From assembly GCA_030789695.1 (NCBI GenBank), contig CM061138.1:181513051-181577050 (forward strand): DNA of 64,000 bases, in the 5' to 3' direction. Position 1 is the stretch's first letter; each line of letters begins with the position of its first letter. The DNA comes from Scilla litardierei. Lineage: Eukaryota > Streptophyta > Magnoliopsida > Asparagales > Asparagaceae. The position numbers were made by a program, and so were the translations under genes. Below the pieces are notes generated by a model, which was given only the letters and a program-made list of their open reading frames with translations, was not told the DNA's origin and made no database searches. Of this stretch, positions 21,999 to 34,328 are shown piece by piece.

Positions 21999-23723
21999 TG
22001 AAATGCCCTGCGTAGCTACTGCACAAGTACTAGAGGGGGGTGAATAGTACTTTAAAATAATCAAGAGAGTTATTCCTAATTATTGTGCAAAACACAAACA
22101 ACAATGCGGAATAACTACAAACAACAAGAATGAAGGACAACGCAAACAATACAATTTAACGGGTTCGGATCCACCCAAGTCTCCCCGACTTGTTCCCGAT
22201 GATCCTACGTCCTAACCACTCGGATCCCCTCCGGATACTTGAGTTAGAAACCACTAACCCAAGATTTAGCACTATGAAATTCTTGTAGAAAACCTCTACA
22301 AGACCAAATCATACACAATGAAAATGTGACTCCCACAACCCGGGATCACACACTTCTCTCACAACCGAGAGAACAAATCAAATATCAAATGCGATGAAAT
22401 AATGAAACACTTACCACAAAATCCTATGCCTTGAGTATACTTACCAAATTAGGGCAAAGAGGGATTTTGAGGAAGAAGATGTCACCAAACCCTAGCTCCA
22501 AGAAGTTGACCAGCAATGGAGCCCTAGGAAGATGTTGGTGACCTTGATTCAAGCTCTTTGGCTTGGAAGGCTCATAATCAATGAATCTCTCTTGAGGAAT
22601 AAGAGTGAGGGAGAGATTCTAATGAGAAGAGATAGCTTTAGAATGGAGTTGATTTGCTTCTCTTTGATTTCTCTAAAACCCAAAATATGCAGCCTTGAAT
22701 CCTATGAAAGAACCCCTCCAAGTATATATAGGATAGAGGAAAGAGAGGAGAGAAATTCGTGCAATAAATGCTCCAACGGCTCTATTATGAAGCAGACTAG
22801 TCGGTCAAAGAAGGATCACTGACCGACTAGATTCACATCTAGTCGGTCGGTGAATCAACATGAACCGACTAACAGGTTGACAGCCAATAAAGTGAATTCC
22901 AGGCAATATGAACTAGTCGGTCTAAGAAGACTTGCCAACCGACTAGTTTCACAACTAGTCGGTCGGTGAGTGTTCTTTGACCGACTAAGAGTCGAAATAG
23001 AATAGGCTGAATTCAAGTTGAACTAGTCGGTCTAAGAACAAATTCTAACCGACTAGTTTCTCAACTAGTCGGTCGGCAGATGTTCTTTGACCGACTAACG
23101 ATAAACAGTAAGATAGGCTGTACAGAGGCAATGATAACTAGTCGGTCTGAGAAGGTTTCCTAACCGACTAGATCGTCATCTAGTCGGTCGGTGAACCTTC
23201 TTTGACCGACTAATTGATCAACAGTGCCAGGCTGAATTGAGCAAGGACATCTAGTCGGTTCAAGAGGAATTGCCAAACGACTAGATCGTCATCTAGTCGG
23301 TTGGTTCTTCTACTTGAACCAACTAAGATGCACTAGAAGCCGAGGGAAGAAGCGATAGGCTTCGGGAAAGTTTCTAATGGCTTCTAAGATAATCCTAGCT
23401 CTAAGATATGAGCGAAATGAAGATTATAATATAAGTCCTACTCAAGGCTTAACATTCTATATTATGAAGCTAGAAGACAATAAATTAAACATGACGAACC
23501 GTCTTCAAAGCTTCAATCTTCACTCTTGACTTCAATAATACTCCTTGAGCTTCAACGAAGCTTCAGGCACACGATCACGCGTTTTGAGAAGTCTTGAGAC
23601 GTCGCTTTTGATGTAAGTAGTATTTTGGCGACGATCTCCATAACTGCGCTCACAAAGAGTTAGTACGAGATATTTATGTTTGCTCATCATCCAAAACCAA
23701 ATCCGGGGAAACAATACTCAACA
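21999..23723 (-). repeat. Element E, left (3') LTR
   Basis: 1725 bases, nearly identical to the other two LTRs of E. It contains a palindrome array (22795-23328) and a TATA box CCTATATATACTTGG on the minus strand (22719-22733). Confidence 0.92.
22795..23328 (-). promoter_or_regulatory. Inverted-repeat array CTAGTCGGTC/GACCGACTAG in the E LTR
   Basis: Five higher-order units of about 115 bases begin near 22796, 22912, 23024, 23139 and 23250. Each holds four copies of the word in alternating orientation: CTAGTCGGTC, GACCGACTAG, CTAGTCGGTCGGT, GACCGACTAA. Transcribed or single-stranded, each unit could fold. The array ends about 60 bases before the TATA box (22722-22733, minus). Matching arrays lie at 28095-28628 and 33395-33928. 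Confidence 0.8.
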
Positions 23724-23745
23724 TTCTCCCCCTTTTTGGTGATGA
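23724..23745 (-). other. Polypurine tract of E copy 1
   Basis: Minus strand CATCACCAAAAAGGGGGAGA just before the LTR; the typical copia PPT. A second purine run, TGCCAAAGGGGGAGAG, lies at about 24008-24023. In copy 2 the PPT is at 29023-29044. Confidence 0.8.
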
Positions 23746-25246
23746 CAAACCAACATAAATAATAATCAATAATAATGATTCAAATGAAATTTACTTACTC
23801 CCCCTGCATAGATGACACGTTAGTCTCGTATTAAATATCAATCATACGCATCAAGCAGACGAGGAAGATATGAAATATGAACCAATTATTGACATATAGG
23901 ATCTAAATCCAGTTTTATATCTTCACTCCCCTGAATCTAACACATCAAATTAGATTCACAGTAAATTGCTTTGAATTATCAATTAGCACATCGTCATTAT
24001 TAATTCTCTCCCCCTTTGGCATTAGCAAAAAGAGCGGGAGGAGATCAACGACAACACCAATGGCTAATATAAAAGCACGAGAGTCGAAGAATACAACCAC
24101 GGTCCAAATGACACCAATGTAAAATACCAAATGTAAAATACCGAAGAAAATCAAAGCGTGCCAACGTTACCATAGTCGAAAATCGAAAAACGAAATCATC
24201 AAACCATAGGCGAAAATCGAAAAACGAAATCACCAAGCCATAGGCGAAAATCGAAAAACGAAATCACCAAACCATAGGCAAAAATCGAAAAACGAAATCA
24301 TCAAAACTCAAATCAATTTCACGTATTGAGTTTTGGAACATACTCTCCAATATCAACATTCTTAGTTAACTAGTGCATGGAAAACAATTCTATGTTTTCA
24401 TAAAAGCAAATCTATTTAATTCATAAAATCGTCGAACGACGAAAGTCAACATCAGAGACAAACAAATCCAATGAGAAAACCAAAAGTAGCATGCAAGAAG
24501 TGTTATGCCAAAGAAAATAGATAGAATCATCATAAAACTTATGGCATACACAAATCTAGCACACTAGGATTCAAATAGGAACAATGATACCAATCGTAAT
24601 ATAGTCTACCAATGTATGCATTCAACACACATGGATGCCAAATGTATATCAAATGTAAGAAATACTTACAACATTGAGCCCCCCTACTTTGGCGCATCTC
24701 TTAAGCACCATCAACTCCATTTGAGTGAAAAATCCTTTGCAAATCAATGAGTTGGTATGGTTGGTATCTCATGGTGGATTTAACCTAGAGAACATAATTC
24801 TTGGTATCCAAAAACCCTTTTGGATCCTATGGGTTAGGCAGCAAAGTTAACAAACTAACTTCAAATTAAAGTAACCCTTAGCCCAACTAAATTCAAATTC
24901 AATATGAATTTAAGTTTCAAACAAACATGCACATCCATGACCAATATGCAAATAAAAAGAATAAGCCAATTCTTACCACAATTGCTTTGGTACCCATAAA
25001 ATGAAATTAAACTTATGGTACCAATCCATGAAGGGTCAACGGAAACTAACCCTTCGGAAACCAAGTCCACGAGGACCGTGATTTCCCAACATAATCATCA
25101 TTCAAAATAATTTCATTAATATACGATTGCACATACATATCCTTAGCATGCATGCTTGTGTTCTTCGGACCCCAAATAGTGTATGTCTTGGGAGCCCTAA
25201 TCCTATTGGGAGCATGCATACGTTGTTGATGTCTATGTGATGCATG
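23746..25246 (-). other. Non-coding 3' part of E copy 1
   Basis: 1.5 kb with no supported gene. It includes four 33-bp repeats (24171-24303). At the gag end a trace WTWFPKG (readable in copy 2) recalls the conserved W-V-P-K-G-like word before copia protease, but no protease, integrase or RT follows. Matching region of copy 2: 29045-30346. Confidence 0.6.
24171..24303. repeat. 33-bp tandem repeat, four units
   Basis: Units read CATAGGCGAAAATCGAAAAA then CGAAATCACCAAAC with single changes. The same four-unit array is at 29471-29603 in copy 2. Confidence 0.85.
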
Positions 25247-27241
25247 TCATGGATGAGCATATGACATATGATGAAATGGTGCATGATGATAATTGTTCAT
25301 ATGATAATGAGGATGAGAAAATGAATGTGGAGGAACACGTGCATGAGTGTGTCTCACATGGTGTGCCCGTGCTCGTGGATGCGGAGCATAAAAATCATCA
25401 TACGTGCTAACATGTGGAGTTGGATGTGTGTTCCTACGTGGCATGGTATACATGAAAGCATGACCCTTCTTTGGAGGTCCACCCAAAGTGGGTTTCTTTT
25501 CTAATGGGGGTGTGTACCTAGCGGAAGCACCATTGGTAGAAGAACTACCTATGAAGTGTTTACTCCTACTAGTAGAAACTTCGAAAGATGGCCTAACAAA
25601 GGTGGCGGACGATTTGGATGAATCTCCCATCTTATACCCCAAGCCAATGCGATGATTGGCCGGAAGTAAGTCATTTAGGATATTATCCAAATGGCCCTTA
25701 CCTTTATTGAATTCATTGATTCGGCCTAATGTGCACTCATACTTCTCAGTGAGAGAATGCATAGAAGCATCCAAGGTGGACACTTGCGATGTGAGTGCAC
25801 AAACACGTGACTTGAGATTCTTATTCTCAATACTCCAAGTTGAGTTTTGAGACGTCAAATCCGCTATCACATGTTCATCCGAATCCTCGATATGAACATG
25901 CTCAAGTTGATATTTGAGATTTTCAATCTCATTTCTCAACCCTTCAACAACTATGTCATTGTTGACGATGATAGGCTTAGGCGAGGTTTGAAGACTAGTT
26001 AGCTCATTTTTAGTCTTAATAAATATATTAGCTAATTTAGAAAACTTACACCAAAGTTGTTCATTAGCTAATCTAAGTTCGTCCATTGTTACCTCACCGC
26101 CTTCATCCTCGCTTTCCTCGCTTTCATCGGAGGAAGGCTCTTGATCATGTTCTTCTCTTCCCATGAAGCACATGTGTGCTTTCTCCGCTTTTTCATCATC
26201 CGACTCTCCACTTGAGGAGTCCTCGTCGGAGTCGGTGAATGTGCCGACAAGTCCTTTCTTGTACTTTCTCAACTTGTCGTACCTGGATGCCTTCCACTTC
26301 TCCTTGTGTTTGTTTAGAGGACAATCCGGCTTGATGTGTCCTGGCTTGTTGCAATTATAACACACGGGAGTAGAAGCATTAGTCGAAATAACTTTAGATT
26401 TATTTCTAAAGTTACCTTTTCGGAAGAATCGGTCGAACTCCTTTGTCATACGGGCAATGGATTCTATGACTAAGTCTTCTTCCGATTCTTCATCATCGGT
26501 AGATGGAGCGGCCTTGTACGCAATCGCCTTTTTCTTTAGCTCGTCTTGCTTCAAGTACGCCTTCATCTTCTCCTTCATCTTGATCTTAATTTCCTTGCGT
26601 AACTCGTAAGACAACAATGTACCCATTAGTTGTACAACAGTGTACTTATTCATATCGTTACCTTCCTCGATGGCGAAGGTACGCTTTTCCCAACAAGAAG
26701 GAAGTCCGTCAATAATCTTCGCGACTTTCTCCTTTTGGGTGTAGATCTTCCCAAGAGCTTCCAATTTGTTGGATATGTCCACGAAGCGAGCATAGTAGTC
26801 CTTCACAGTTTCACCCTGTTCCATGTGAAACAACTCGAATTCTTTGTTAGCGACAACGAGTTTAGAATCTTTTACCGTACTTGTTCCTTCATGCAAGATG
26901 AGGAGTTGGTTCCATACTTGATATGCACTCTTACATGTGCATATCTTGTTGAAGTCTTCGGGCTCCAACGCACATTGCAAGGCATTCATTGCCTTGGCAT
27001 TGTTTACCTCCGCGGCAACCTCCGCGGTAGTCCACTTCGTGAAGTATTGTTCAGCGGGCTCGACATACTCAGTCAATGTGGCTCTCCAAAGTGAAGCGCT
27101 CTGGAGGAAGGTTTCCATCCTGTATTTCCAGTACCCATAGTTGGTACCGTTGAAGTAAGGATGCCTGACAGAGGATTGTCCTTCCAAAACTGAAGAAGAT
27201 CCTTCACGATTCTTGAAGACGCTGTAGTCGTTGTTTGTCAT
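25247..27241 (-). CDS. Gag of E copy 1 (664 codons, shortened at its C-terminus)
   Basis: Start ATG at 27241 (MTNNDYSVFKN), 43 bases after the PBS; an upstream in-frame extension into the LTR has no ATG. Residues about 25-230 form the copia-type gag (UBN2-like) domain: FNGTNYGYWKYRMETFLQS, AMNALQCALEPEDFNKI, SAYQVWNQLLILHEGTSTV, DYYARFVDISNKLEAL, KIIDGLPSCWEKRTFAIEE. A CCHC zinc knuckle CYNCNKPGHIKPDC follows near residue 310, then acidic Ser/Glu-rich stretches (DSDEDSSSGESDDEKAE), a predicted coiled coil and a His-rich tail (HHAPFHHMSYAHP). It would build the particle and bind RNA. Compared with copy 2 the frame ends early at a TGA where copy 2 has CGA, about 65 codons short. No pol follows. 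Confidence 0.85.
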   Translation of the reverse strand: MTNNDYSVFKNREGSSSVLEGQSSVRHPYFNGTNYGYWKYRMETFLQSASLWRATLTEYVEPAEQYFTKWTTAEVAAEVNNAKAMNALQCALEPEDFNKICTCKSAYQVWNQLLILHEGTSTVKDSKLVVANKEFELFHMEQGETVKDYYARFVDISNKLEALGKIYTQKEKVAKIIDGLPSCWEKRTFAIEEGNDMNKYTVVQLMGTLLSYELRKEIKIKMKEKMKAYLKQDELKKKAIAYKAAPSTDDEESEEDLVIESIARMTKEFDRFFRKGNFRNKSKVISTNASTPVCYNCNKPGHIKPDCPLNKHKEKWKASRYDKLRKYKKGLVGTFTDSDEDSSSGESDDEKAEKAHMCFMGREEHDQEPSSDESEESEDEGGEVTMDELRLANEQLWCKFSKLANIFIKTKNELTSLQTSPKPIIVNNDIVVEGLRNEIENLKYQLEHVHIEDSDEHVIADLTSQNSTWSIENKNLKSRVCALTSQVSTLDASMHSLTEKYECTLGRINEFNKGKGHLDNILNDLLPANHRIGLGYKMGDSSKSSATFVRPSFEVSTSRSKHFIGSSSTNGASARYTPPLEKKPTLGGPPKKGHAFMYTMPRRNTHPTPHVSTYDDFYAPHPRARAHHVRHTHARVPPHSFSHPHYHMNNYHHAPFHHMSYAHP

Positions 27242-27283
27242 AGCTATGAACCTTGGAGCTTTGACCTTGTAGCTTTGAACTCT

Positions 27284-27296
27284 GGCTCCGATACCA
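27284..27296 (-). other. Primer binding site of E copy 1
   Basis: Minus strand TGGTATCGGAGCC, close to TGGTATCAGAGCC, the complement of the initiator-Met tRNA 3' end used by Ty1/copia elements. Copy 2 has it at 32584-32596. Confidence 0.85.
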
Positions 27297-27298
27297 AT

Positions 27299-29022
27299 TG
27301 AAATGCCCTGCGTAGCAACTGCACAAGTACTAGAGGTGGGTGAATAGCACTTTAAAATAATCAAGAGAGTTATTCTTAATTATTGTGCAAAACACAAACT
27401 ACAATGTGGAATAACTACACACAACAAGAATGAAGGACAACACAAACAATACAATTTAACGGGTTCGGATCCACCCAAGTCTCCCCGACTTGTTCCGGAT
27501 GATCCTACGTCCCAACCACCCGGATCCCCTCCGGATACTTGAGTTAGAAACCACTAACCCAAGATTTAGCACTATGAAATTCTTGTAGAAAACCTCTACA
27601 AGACCAAATCATACACAATGAAAATTTGACTCCCACAACCCGGGATCACACACTTCTCTCACAACCGAGAGAACAAATCAAATATCAAATGCGATGAAAT
27701 AATGAAACACTTACCACAAAATCCTATGCCTTGAGTATACTTACCAAATTAGGGCAAAGAGGGATTTTGAGGAAGAAGATGTCACCAAACCCTAGCTGCA
27801 AGAAGTTGACCAGCAATGGAGCCCTAGGAAGATGTTGGTGACCTTGATTCAAGCTCTTTGGCTTGGAAGGCTCATAATCAATGAATCTCTCTTGAGGAAT
27901 AAGAGTGAGGGAGAGATTCTAATGAGAAGAGATTGCTTTAGAATGGAGTTGATTTGCTTCTCTTTGATTTCTCTAAAACCCAAAATATGCAGCCTTGAAT
28001 CCTATGAAAGAACCCCTCCAAGTATATATAGGATAGAGGAAAGAGAGGAGAGAAATTCGTGCAATAAATGCTCCAACGGCTCTATTATGAAGCAGACTAG
28101 TCGGTCAAAGAAGGATCACTGACCGACTAGATTCACATCTAGTCGGTCGGTGAATCAACATGAACCGACTAACAGGTTGACAGCCAATAAAGTGTATTCC
28201 AGGCAATATAAACTAGTCGGTATAAGAAGACTTGCCAACCGACTAGTTTCACAACTATTCGGTTAGTGAGTGTTCTTTGACCGACTAAGAGTCGAAATAG
28301 AATATGCTGAATTCAAGTTGAACTAGTCGGTCTAAGAACAAATTCTAACCGACTAGTTTCTTAACTAGTCGGTCGGCAGATGTTCTTTGACCGACTAACG
28401 ATAAACAGTAAGATAGGCTGTACAGAGGCAATGATAACTAGTCGGTCTGAGAAGGTTTCCTAACCGATTAGATCGTCATCTAGTCGGTCGGTGAACCTTC
28501 TTTGACCGACTAATTGATCAACAGTGCCAGGCTGAATTAAGCAAGGACATCTAGTCAGTTCAAGAGGAATTACCGACCGACTAGATCGTCATCTAGTCGG
28601 TTGGTTCTTCTACTTGAACCAACTAAGATGCACTAGAAGCCGAGGGAAGAAGCGATAGGCTTCGGGAAAGTTTCTAATGGCTTCTAAGATAATCCTAGCT
28701 CTAAGATATGAGCGAAATGAAGATTATAATGTAAGTCCTACTCAAGGCTTAACATTCTATACTATGAAGCTAGAAGACAATAAATTAAACATGACGAACC
28801 GTCTTCAAAGCTTCAATCTTCACTCTTGACTTCAATAATACTCCTTGAGCTTCAACGAAGCTTCAGGCACACGATCACGTGTTTTGAGAAGTCTTGAGAC
28901 GTCGCTTTTATGTACGTAGTATTTTGGCGACGATCTCCATAACTGCGCTCACAAAGAGTTAGTACGAGATATTTATGTTTGCTCATCATCCAAAACCAAA
29001 TCCGAGGAAACAATACTCAACA
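27299..29022 (-). repeat. Element E, central LTR
   Basis: 1724 bases. It has a PBS on its left and a PPT on its right, so it serves as 5' LTR of copy 1 and 3' LTR of copy 2. It carries its own palindrome array (28095-28628). No target duplication flanks it. Confidence 0.92.
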
Positions 29023-29044
29023 TTCTCCCCCTTTTTGGTGATGA

Positions 29045-30346
29045 CAAACCAACATAAATAATAATCAATAATAATGATTCAAATGAAATTTACTTACTCC
29101 CCCTGCATAGATGACACGTTAGTCTCGTATTAAATATCAATCATACGCATCAAGCAGACGAGGAAGATATGAAATATGAACCAATTATTGACATATAGGA
29201 TCTAAATCCAGTTTTATATCTTCACTCCCCCTGAATCTAACACATCAAATTAGATTCATGGTAAATTTCTTTGAATTATCAATTAGCACATCGTCATTAT
29301 TAATTCTCTCCCCCTTTGGCATTAGCAAAAAGAGCGGGAGGAGATCAACGACAACACCAATGGCTAATATAAAAGCACGAGAGTCGAAGAATACGACCAC
29401 GGTCCAAATGACACCAATGTAAAATACCAAATATAAAATATCGAAGAAAATCAAAGCGTGCCAACGTGACCATAGTCGAAAATCGAAAAACGAAATCATC
29501 AAACCATAAGCGAAAATCGAAAAACAAAATCACCAAGCCATAGGCGAAAATCGAAAAACGAAATTATCAAACCATAGGCGAAAATCGAAAAACGAAATCA
29601 TCAAAACTCAAATCAATTTCACGTATTGAGTTTTGGAACATACTCTCCAATATCAACATTCTTAGTTAACTAGTGCATGGAAAACAATTCTATGTTTTCA
29701 TAAAAGCAAATCTATTTAATTCATAAAATCGTCGAACGACGAAAGTCAACATCAGAGACAAACAAATCCAATGAGAAAACCAAAAGTAGCATGCAAGAAG
29801 TGATATGCCAAAGAAAATAGATAGAATCATCATAAAACTTATGGCATACACAAATCTAGCACACTAGGATTCAAATAGAAACAATGATACCAATCGTAAT
29901 ATAGTCTACCAATGGATGCATTCAACACACATGGATGCCAAATGTATATCAAATGTAAGAAATACTTACAACATTGAGCTCCCCCTACTTTGGTGCAGCT
30001 CTTAAGCACCATCAACTCCATTTGAGTGAAAAATCCATTGCAAATCAATGAGTTGGTAGGGTTGGTATCCCATGGTGGATTTAACCTAGAGAACATAATT
30101 CTTGGTATCCAAAAACCCTTTTGGATCCTATGGGTTAGGCAGTAAAGTTAACAAACTAAATTCAAATTAACGTAACCCTTAGCCCAACTAAATTCAAATT
30201 CAATATGAATTTAAGTTTCAAACAAACATGCACATCCATGACCAATATGCAAATAAAAAGAATAAGCCAATTCTTACCACAATTGCTTTGGTATCCATAA
30301 AATGAAATTAAACTTATGGTACCAATCCATGAAGGGTCAACGGAAA
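29045..30346 (-). other. Non-coding 3' part of E copy 2
   Basis: Copy of 23746-25046, again without pol coding sequence. Contains the four 33-bp repeats at 29471-29603. Confidence 0.6.
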
Positions 30347-32541
30347 CTAACCCTTCGGAAACCAAGTCCACGAGGACCGTGATTTCCCAACATAATCATC
30401 ATTCAAAATAATTTCATTAATATACGATTGCACATACATATCCTTAGCATGCATGCTTGTGTTCTTCAGACCCCAAATAGTGTATGTCTTGGGAGCCCTA
30501 ATCCTATTGGGAGCATGCATACGTTGTTGATGTCTATGTGATGCATGTCGTGGATGAGCATATGACATATGATGAAATGGTGCATGATGATAATTGTTCA
30601 TATGATAATGAGGATGAGCAAATGAATGTGGAGGAACACGTGCATGAGTGTGTCTCACATGGTGTGCACTTGGTCGTGGATGCGGAGCATAAAAATCATC
30701 ATACGTGCTAACATGTGGAGTAGGATGTGTGTTCCTACGTGGCATGGTATACATGAAATCATGACCCTTCTTTGGAGGTCCACCCAAAGTGGGTTTCTTT
30801 CCAAATGGGGGTGTGTGCCTAGCGGAAGCACCATTGGTAGAAGAACTACCCATGAAGTGTTTACTCCCACTAGTAGAAGCTTCGAAAGATGGCCTAACAA
30901 AGGTGGCGGACGATTTGGATGAATCTCCCATCTTATACCCCAAGCCAATGTGATGATTGGCCGGAAGTAAGTCATTTAGGATATTATCCAAATGGCCCTT
31001 ACCTTTATTGAATTCATTGATTCGGCCTAATGTGCACTCTACTTCTCGGTGAGAGAATGCATAGAAGCATCCAAGGTGGACACTTGCGATGTGAGTGCAC
31101 AAACACGTGACTTGAGATTCTTATTCTCAATACTCAAAGTTGAGTTTTGAGACGTCAAATCCGCTATCACATGTTCATCCGAATCCTCTATATGAACATG
31201 CTCAAGTTGAGATTTGAGATTTTCAATCTCATTTCTCAACCCTTCAACACCGGTGTCGTTGTTGACGATGATAGGCTTAGGCGAGGTTTGAAGACTAGTT
31301 AGCTCATTTTTAGTCTTAATAAATCTATTAGCTAATTTAGAAAACTTACACCAAAGTTGTTCATTAGCTAATCTAAGTTCGTCCATTGTTACCTCACCGC
31401 CTTCATCCTCGCTTTCCTCGCTTTCATCAGAGGAAGTCTCTTGATCATGTTCTTCTCTTCCCATGAAGCACATGTGTGCTTTCTCCGCTTTTTCATCATC
31501 TGACTCTCCACTTGAGGAGTCCTCGTCGGAGTCGGTGAATGTACCGACAAGTCCTTTCTGGTACTTTCTCGACTTGTCGTACTTGGATGCCTTCCACTTC
31601 TCCTTGTGTTTGTTTAGAGGACAATCCGGCTTGATGTGTCCTGGCTTGTTGCAATTATAACACACGGGAGTAGAAGCATTAGTCGAAATAACTTTAGATT
31701 TATTTCTAAAGTTACCTTTTCGGAAGAATCGGTCGAACTCCTTTGCCATACGGGCAATGGATTCTATGTCTAACTCTTCTTCCGATTCTTCATCATCGGT
31801 AGATGGAGCGGCCTTGTACGCAATCGCCTTTTTCTTTGGCTCGTCTTGCTTCAAGTACACCTTCATCTTCTCCTTCATCTTGATCTTAATTTCCTTGCGT
31901 AACTCATAAGACAACAATGTACCCATTAGTTGTACAACAATGTACTTATTCATATCGTTACCTTCCTCGATGGCGAAGGTACGTTTTTCCCAACAAGAAG
32001 AAAGTCCGTCAATAATCTTCGCGACTTTCTCCTTTTGGGTGTAGATCTTCCCAAGAGCTTCCAATTCGTTGGATATGTCCACGAAGCGAGCATAGTAGTC
32101 CTTCATAGTTTCACCCTATTCCATGTGAAACAACTCGAATTCTTTGTTAGCGACAACGAGTTTAGAATCTTTTACCGTACTCGTTCCTTCATGCAAGATG
32201 AGGAGTTGGTTCCATACTTGATATGCACTCTTACATGTGCATATCTTTTTGAAGTCTTCGGGCTCCAACGCACATTGCAAGGCATTCATTGCCTTGGCAT
32301 TGTTTACCTCTGGGGCAACCTCTGCGGTAGTCCACTTCGTGAAGTCTTGTTTGGCGGGCTCGACATACTCCGTCAATGTGGCTCTCCAAAGTGAAGCGCT
32401 CCGGAGGAAGGTTTCCATCCGGCATTTCCAGTACCCATAGTTGGTACCGTTGAAGTGAGGATGCCAGACAGAGGATTGTCCTTCCAAAACTGAAGAAGAT
32501 CCTTCACGATTCTTGAAGACGCTGTAGTCGTTGTTTGTCAT
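30347..32541 (-). pseudogene. Gag of E copy 2 (stop and frameshift)
   Basis: Same gene as 25247-27241, start ATG at 32541. It is broken twice: a TAG at 32118-32116 (copy 1 has CAG, Gln, before GETVKDYYARF) and the loss of one base near 31046 (GTGCACTCTACTT against GTGCACTCATACTT), which shifts the frame. On the other hand it lacks the TGA that shortens copy 1 and reads on to GKSRSSWTWFPKG before its stop at 30347. The zinc knuckle CYNCNKPGHIKPDC is intact. So each copy is damaged at different places. Confidence 0.88.
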
Positions 32542-32598
32542 AGCTATGAAACTTGGAGCTTTGACCTTGTAGCTTTGAACTCTGGCTCCGATACCAAT

Positions 32599-34323
32599 TG
32601 AAATGCCCTGCGTAGCTACTGTACAAGTACTAGAGGGGGGTGAATAGTACTTTAAAATAATCAAGAGAGTTATTCCTAATTATTGTGCAAAACACAAACA
32701 ACAATGCGGAATAACTACATACAACAAGAATGAAGGACAACGCAAGCAATACAATTTAACGGGTTCGGATCCACCCAAGTCTCCCCGACTTGTTCCCGAT
32801 GATCCTACGTCCCAACCACCCGGATCCCCTCCGGATACTTGAGTTAGAAACCACTAACCCAACATTTAGCACTATGAAATTCTTGTAGAAAACCTCTACA
32901 AGACCAAATCATACACAATGAAAATGTGACTCCCACAACCCGAGATCACACACTTCTCTCACAACCGAGAGAACAAATCAAATATCAAATGCGATGAAAT
33001 AATGAAACACTTACCACAAAATCCTATGCCTTGAGTATACTTACCAAATTAGGGCAAAGAGGGATTTTGAGGAAGAAGATGTCACCAAACCCTAGCTCCA
33101 AGAAGTTGACCAGCAATGGAGTCCTAGGAAGATGTTGGTGACCTTGAGTCAAGCTCTTTGGCTTGGAAGGCTCATAATCAATGAATCTCTCTTGAGGAAT
33201 AAGAGTGATGGAGAGATTCTAATGAGAAGAGATAGCTTTAGAATGGAGTTGATTTGCTTCTCTTTGATTTCTCTAAAACCCAAAATATGCAGCCTTGAAT
33301 CCTATGAAAGAACCCCTCCAAGTATATATAGGATAGAGGAAAGAGAGGAGAGAAATTCGTGCAATAAATGCTCCAACGGCTCTATTATGAAGCAGACTAG
33401 TCGGTCAAAGAAGGATCACTGACCGACTAGATTCACATCTAGTCGGTCGGTGAATCAACATGAACCGACTAACAGGTTGACAGCCAATAAAGTGAATTCC
33501 AGGCAATATGAACTAGTCGGTCTAAGAAGACTTTCCAACTGACTAGTTTCACAACTAGTCGGTCGGTGAGTGTTCTTTGACCAACTAAGATTCGAAATAG
33601 AATAGGCTGAATTCAAGTTGAACTAGTCGGTCTAAGAACAAATTCTAACCGACTAGTTTCTCAACTAGTCGGTCGGCAGATGTTCTTTGACCGACTAACG
33701 ATAAACAGTAAGATAGGCTGTACAGAGGCAATGATAACTAATCGGTCTGAGAAGGTTTCCTAACCGACTAGATCGTCATCTAGTCGGTCGGTGAACCTTC
33801 TTTGACCGACTAATTGATCAACAGTGCCAGGCTGAATTGAGCAAGGACATCTAGTCAGTTCAAGAGGAATTGCCGACCGACTAGATCGTCATCTAGTTGG
33901 TTGGTTCTTCTACTTGAACCAACTAAGATGCACTAGAAGCCGAGGGAAGAAGCGATAGGCTTCGGGAAAGTTTCTAATGGCTTCTAAGATAATCCTAGCT
34001 CTAAGATATGAGCGAAATGAAGATTATAATGTAAGTCCTACTCAAGACTTAACATTCTATACTATGAAGCTAGAAGACAATAAATTAAACATGACGAACC
34101 GTCTTCAAAGCTTCAATCTTCACTCTTGACTTCAATAATACTCCTTGAGCTTCAACGAAGCTTCAGGCACACGATTACGTGTTTTGAGAAGTCTTGAGAC
34201 GTCGCTTTTGATGTACGTAGTATTTTGGCGACGATCTCCATAACTGCGCTCACAAAGAGTTAGTACGAGATATTTATGTTTGCTCATCATCCAAAACCAA
34301 ATCCGGGGAAACAATACTCAACA
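32599..34323 (-). repeat. Element E, right (5') LTR
   Basis: 1725 bases, ends at CTCAACA before the target duplication GGACC (34324-34328). Palindrome array at 33395-33928. Confidence 0.92.
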
Positions 34324-34328
34324 GGACC

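Larger units (their letters stand above)
21999..34323 (-). mobile_element. Element E: tandem Ty1/copia-type array, LTR-internal-LTR-internal-LTR
   Basis: Three LTRs (21999-23723, 27299-29022, 32599-34323) separate two internal copies (23724-27298, 29023-32598), all on the minus strand with a period of exactly 5300 bases. Only the outer ends carry the target duplication GGACC (21994-21998 and 34324-34328). LTR ends are TGAAATGCCC...CTCAACA. Each internal copy has an initiator-Met-type PBS, a gag gene and a PPT, but no protease, integrase or RT. It is thus a non-autonomous copia family, SIRE-like in its gag and PPT. The shared central LTR and single outer duplication point to unequal recombination after one insertion. 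Confidence 0.92.

Noticed and set aside
22532..22822. 96-codon frame repeated at 27832 and 33132
   Set aside because: Lies in the three copies of the E LTR; repetition reflects the LTR, no domain recognised.
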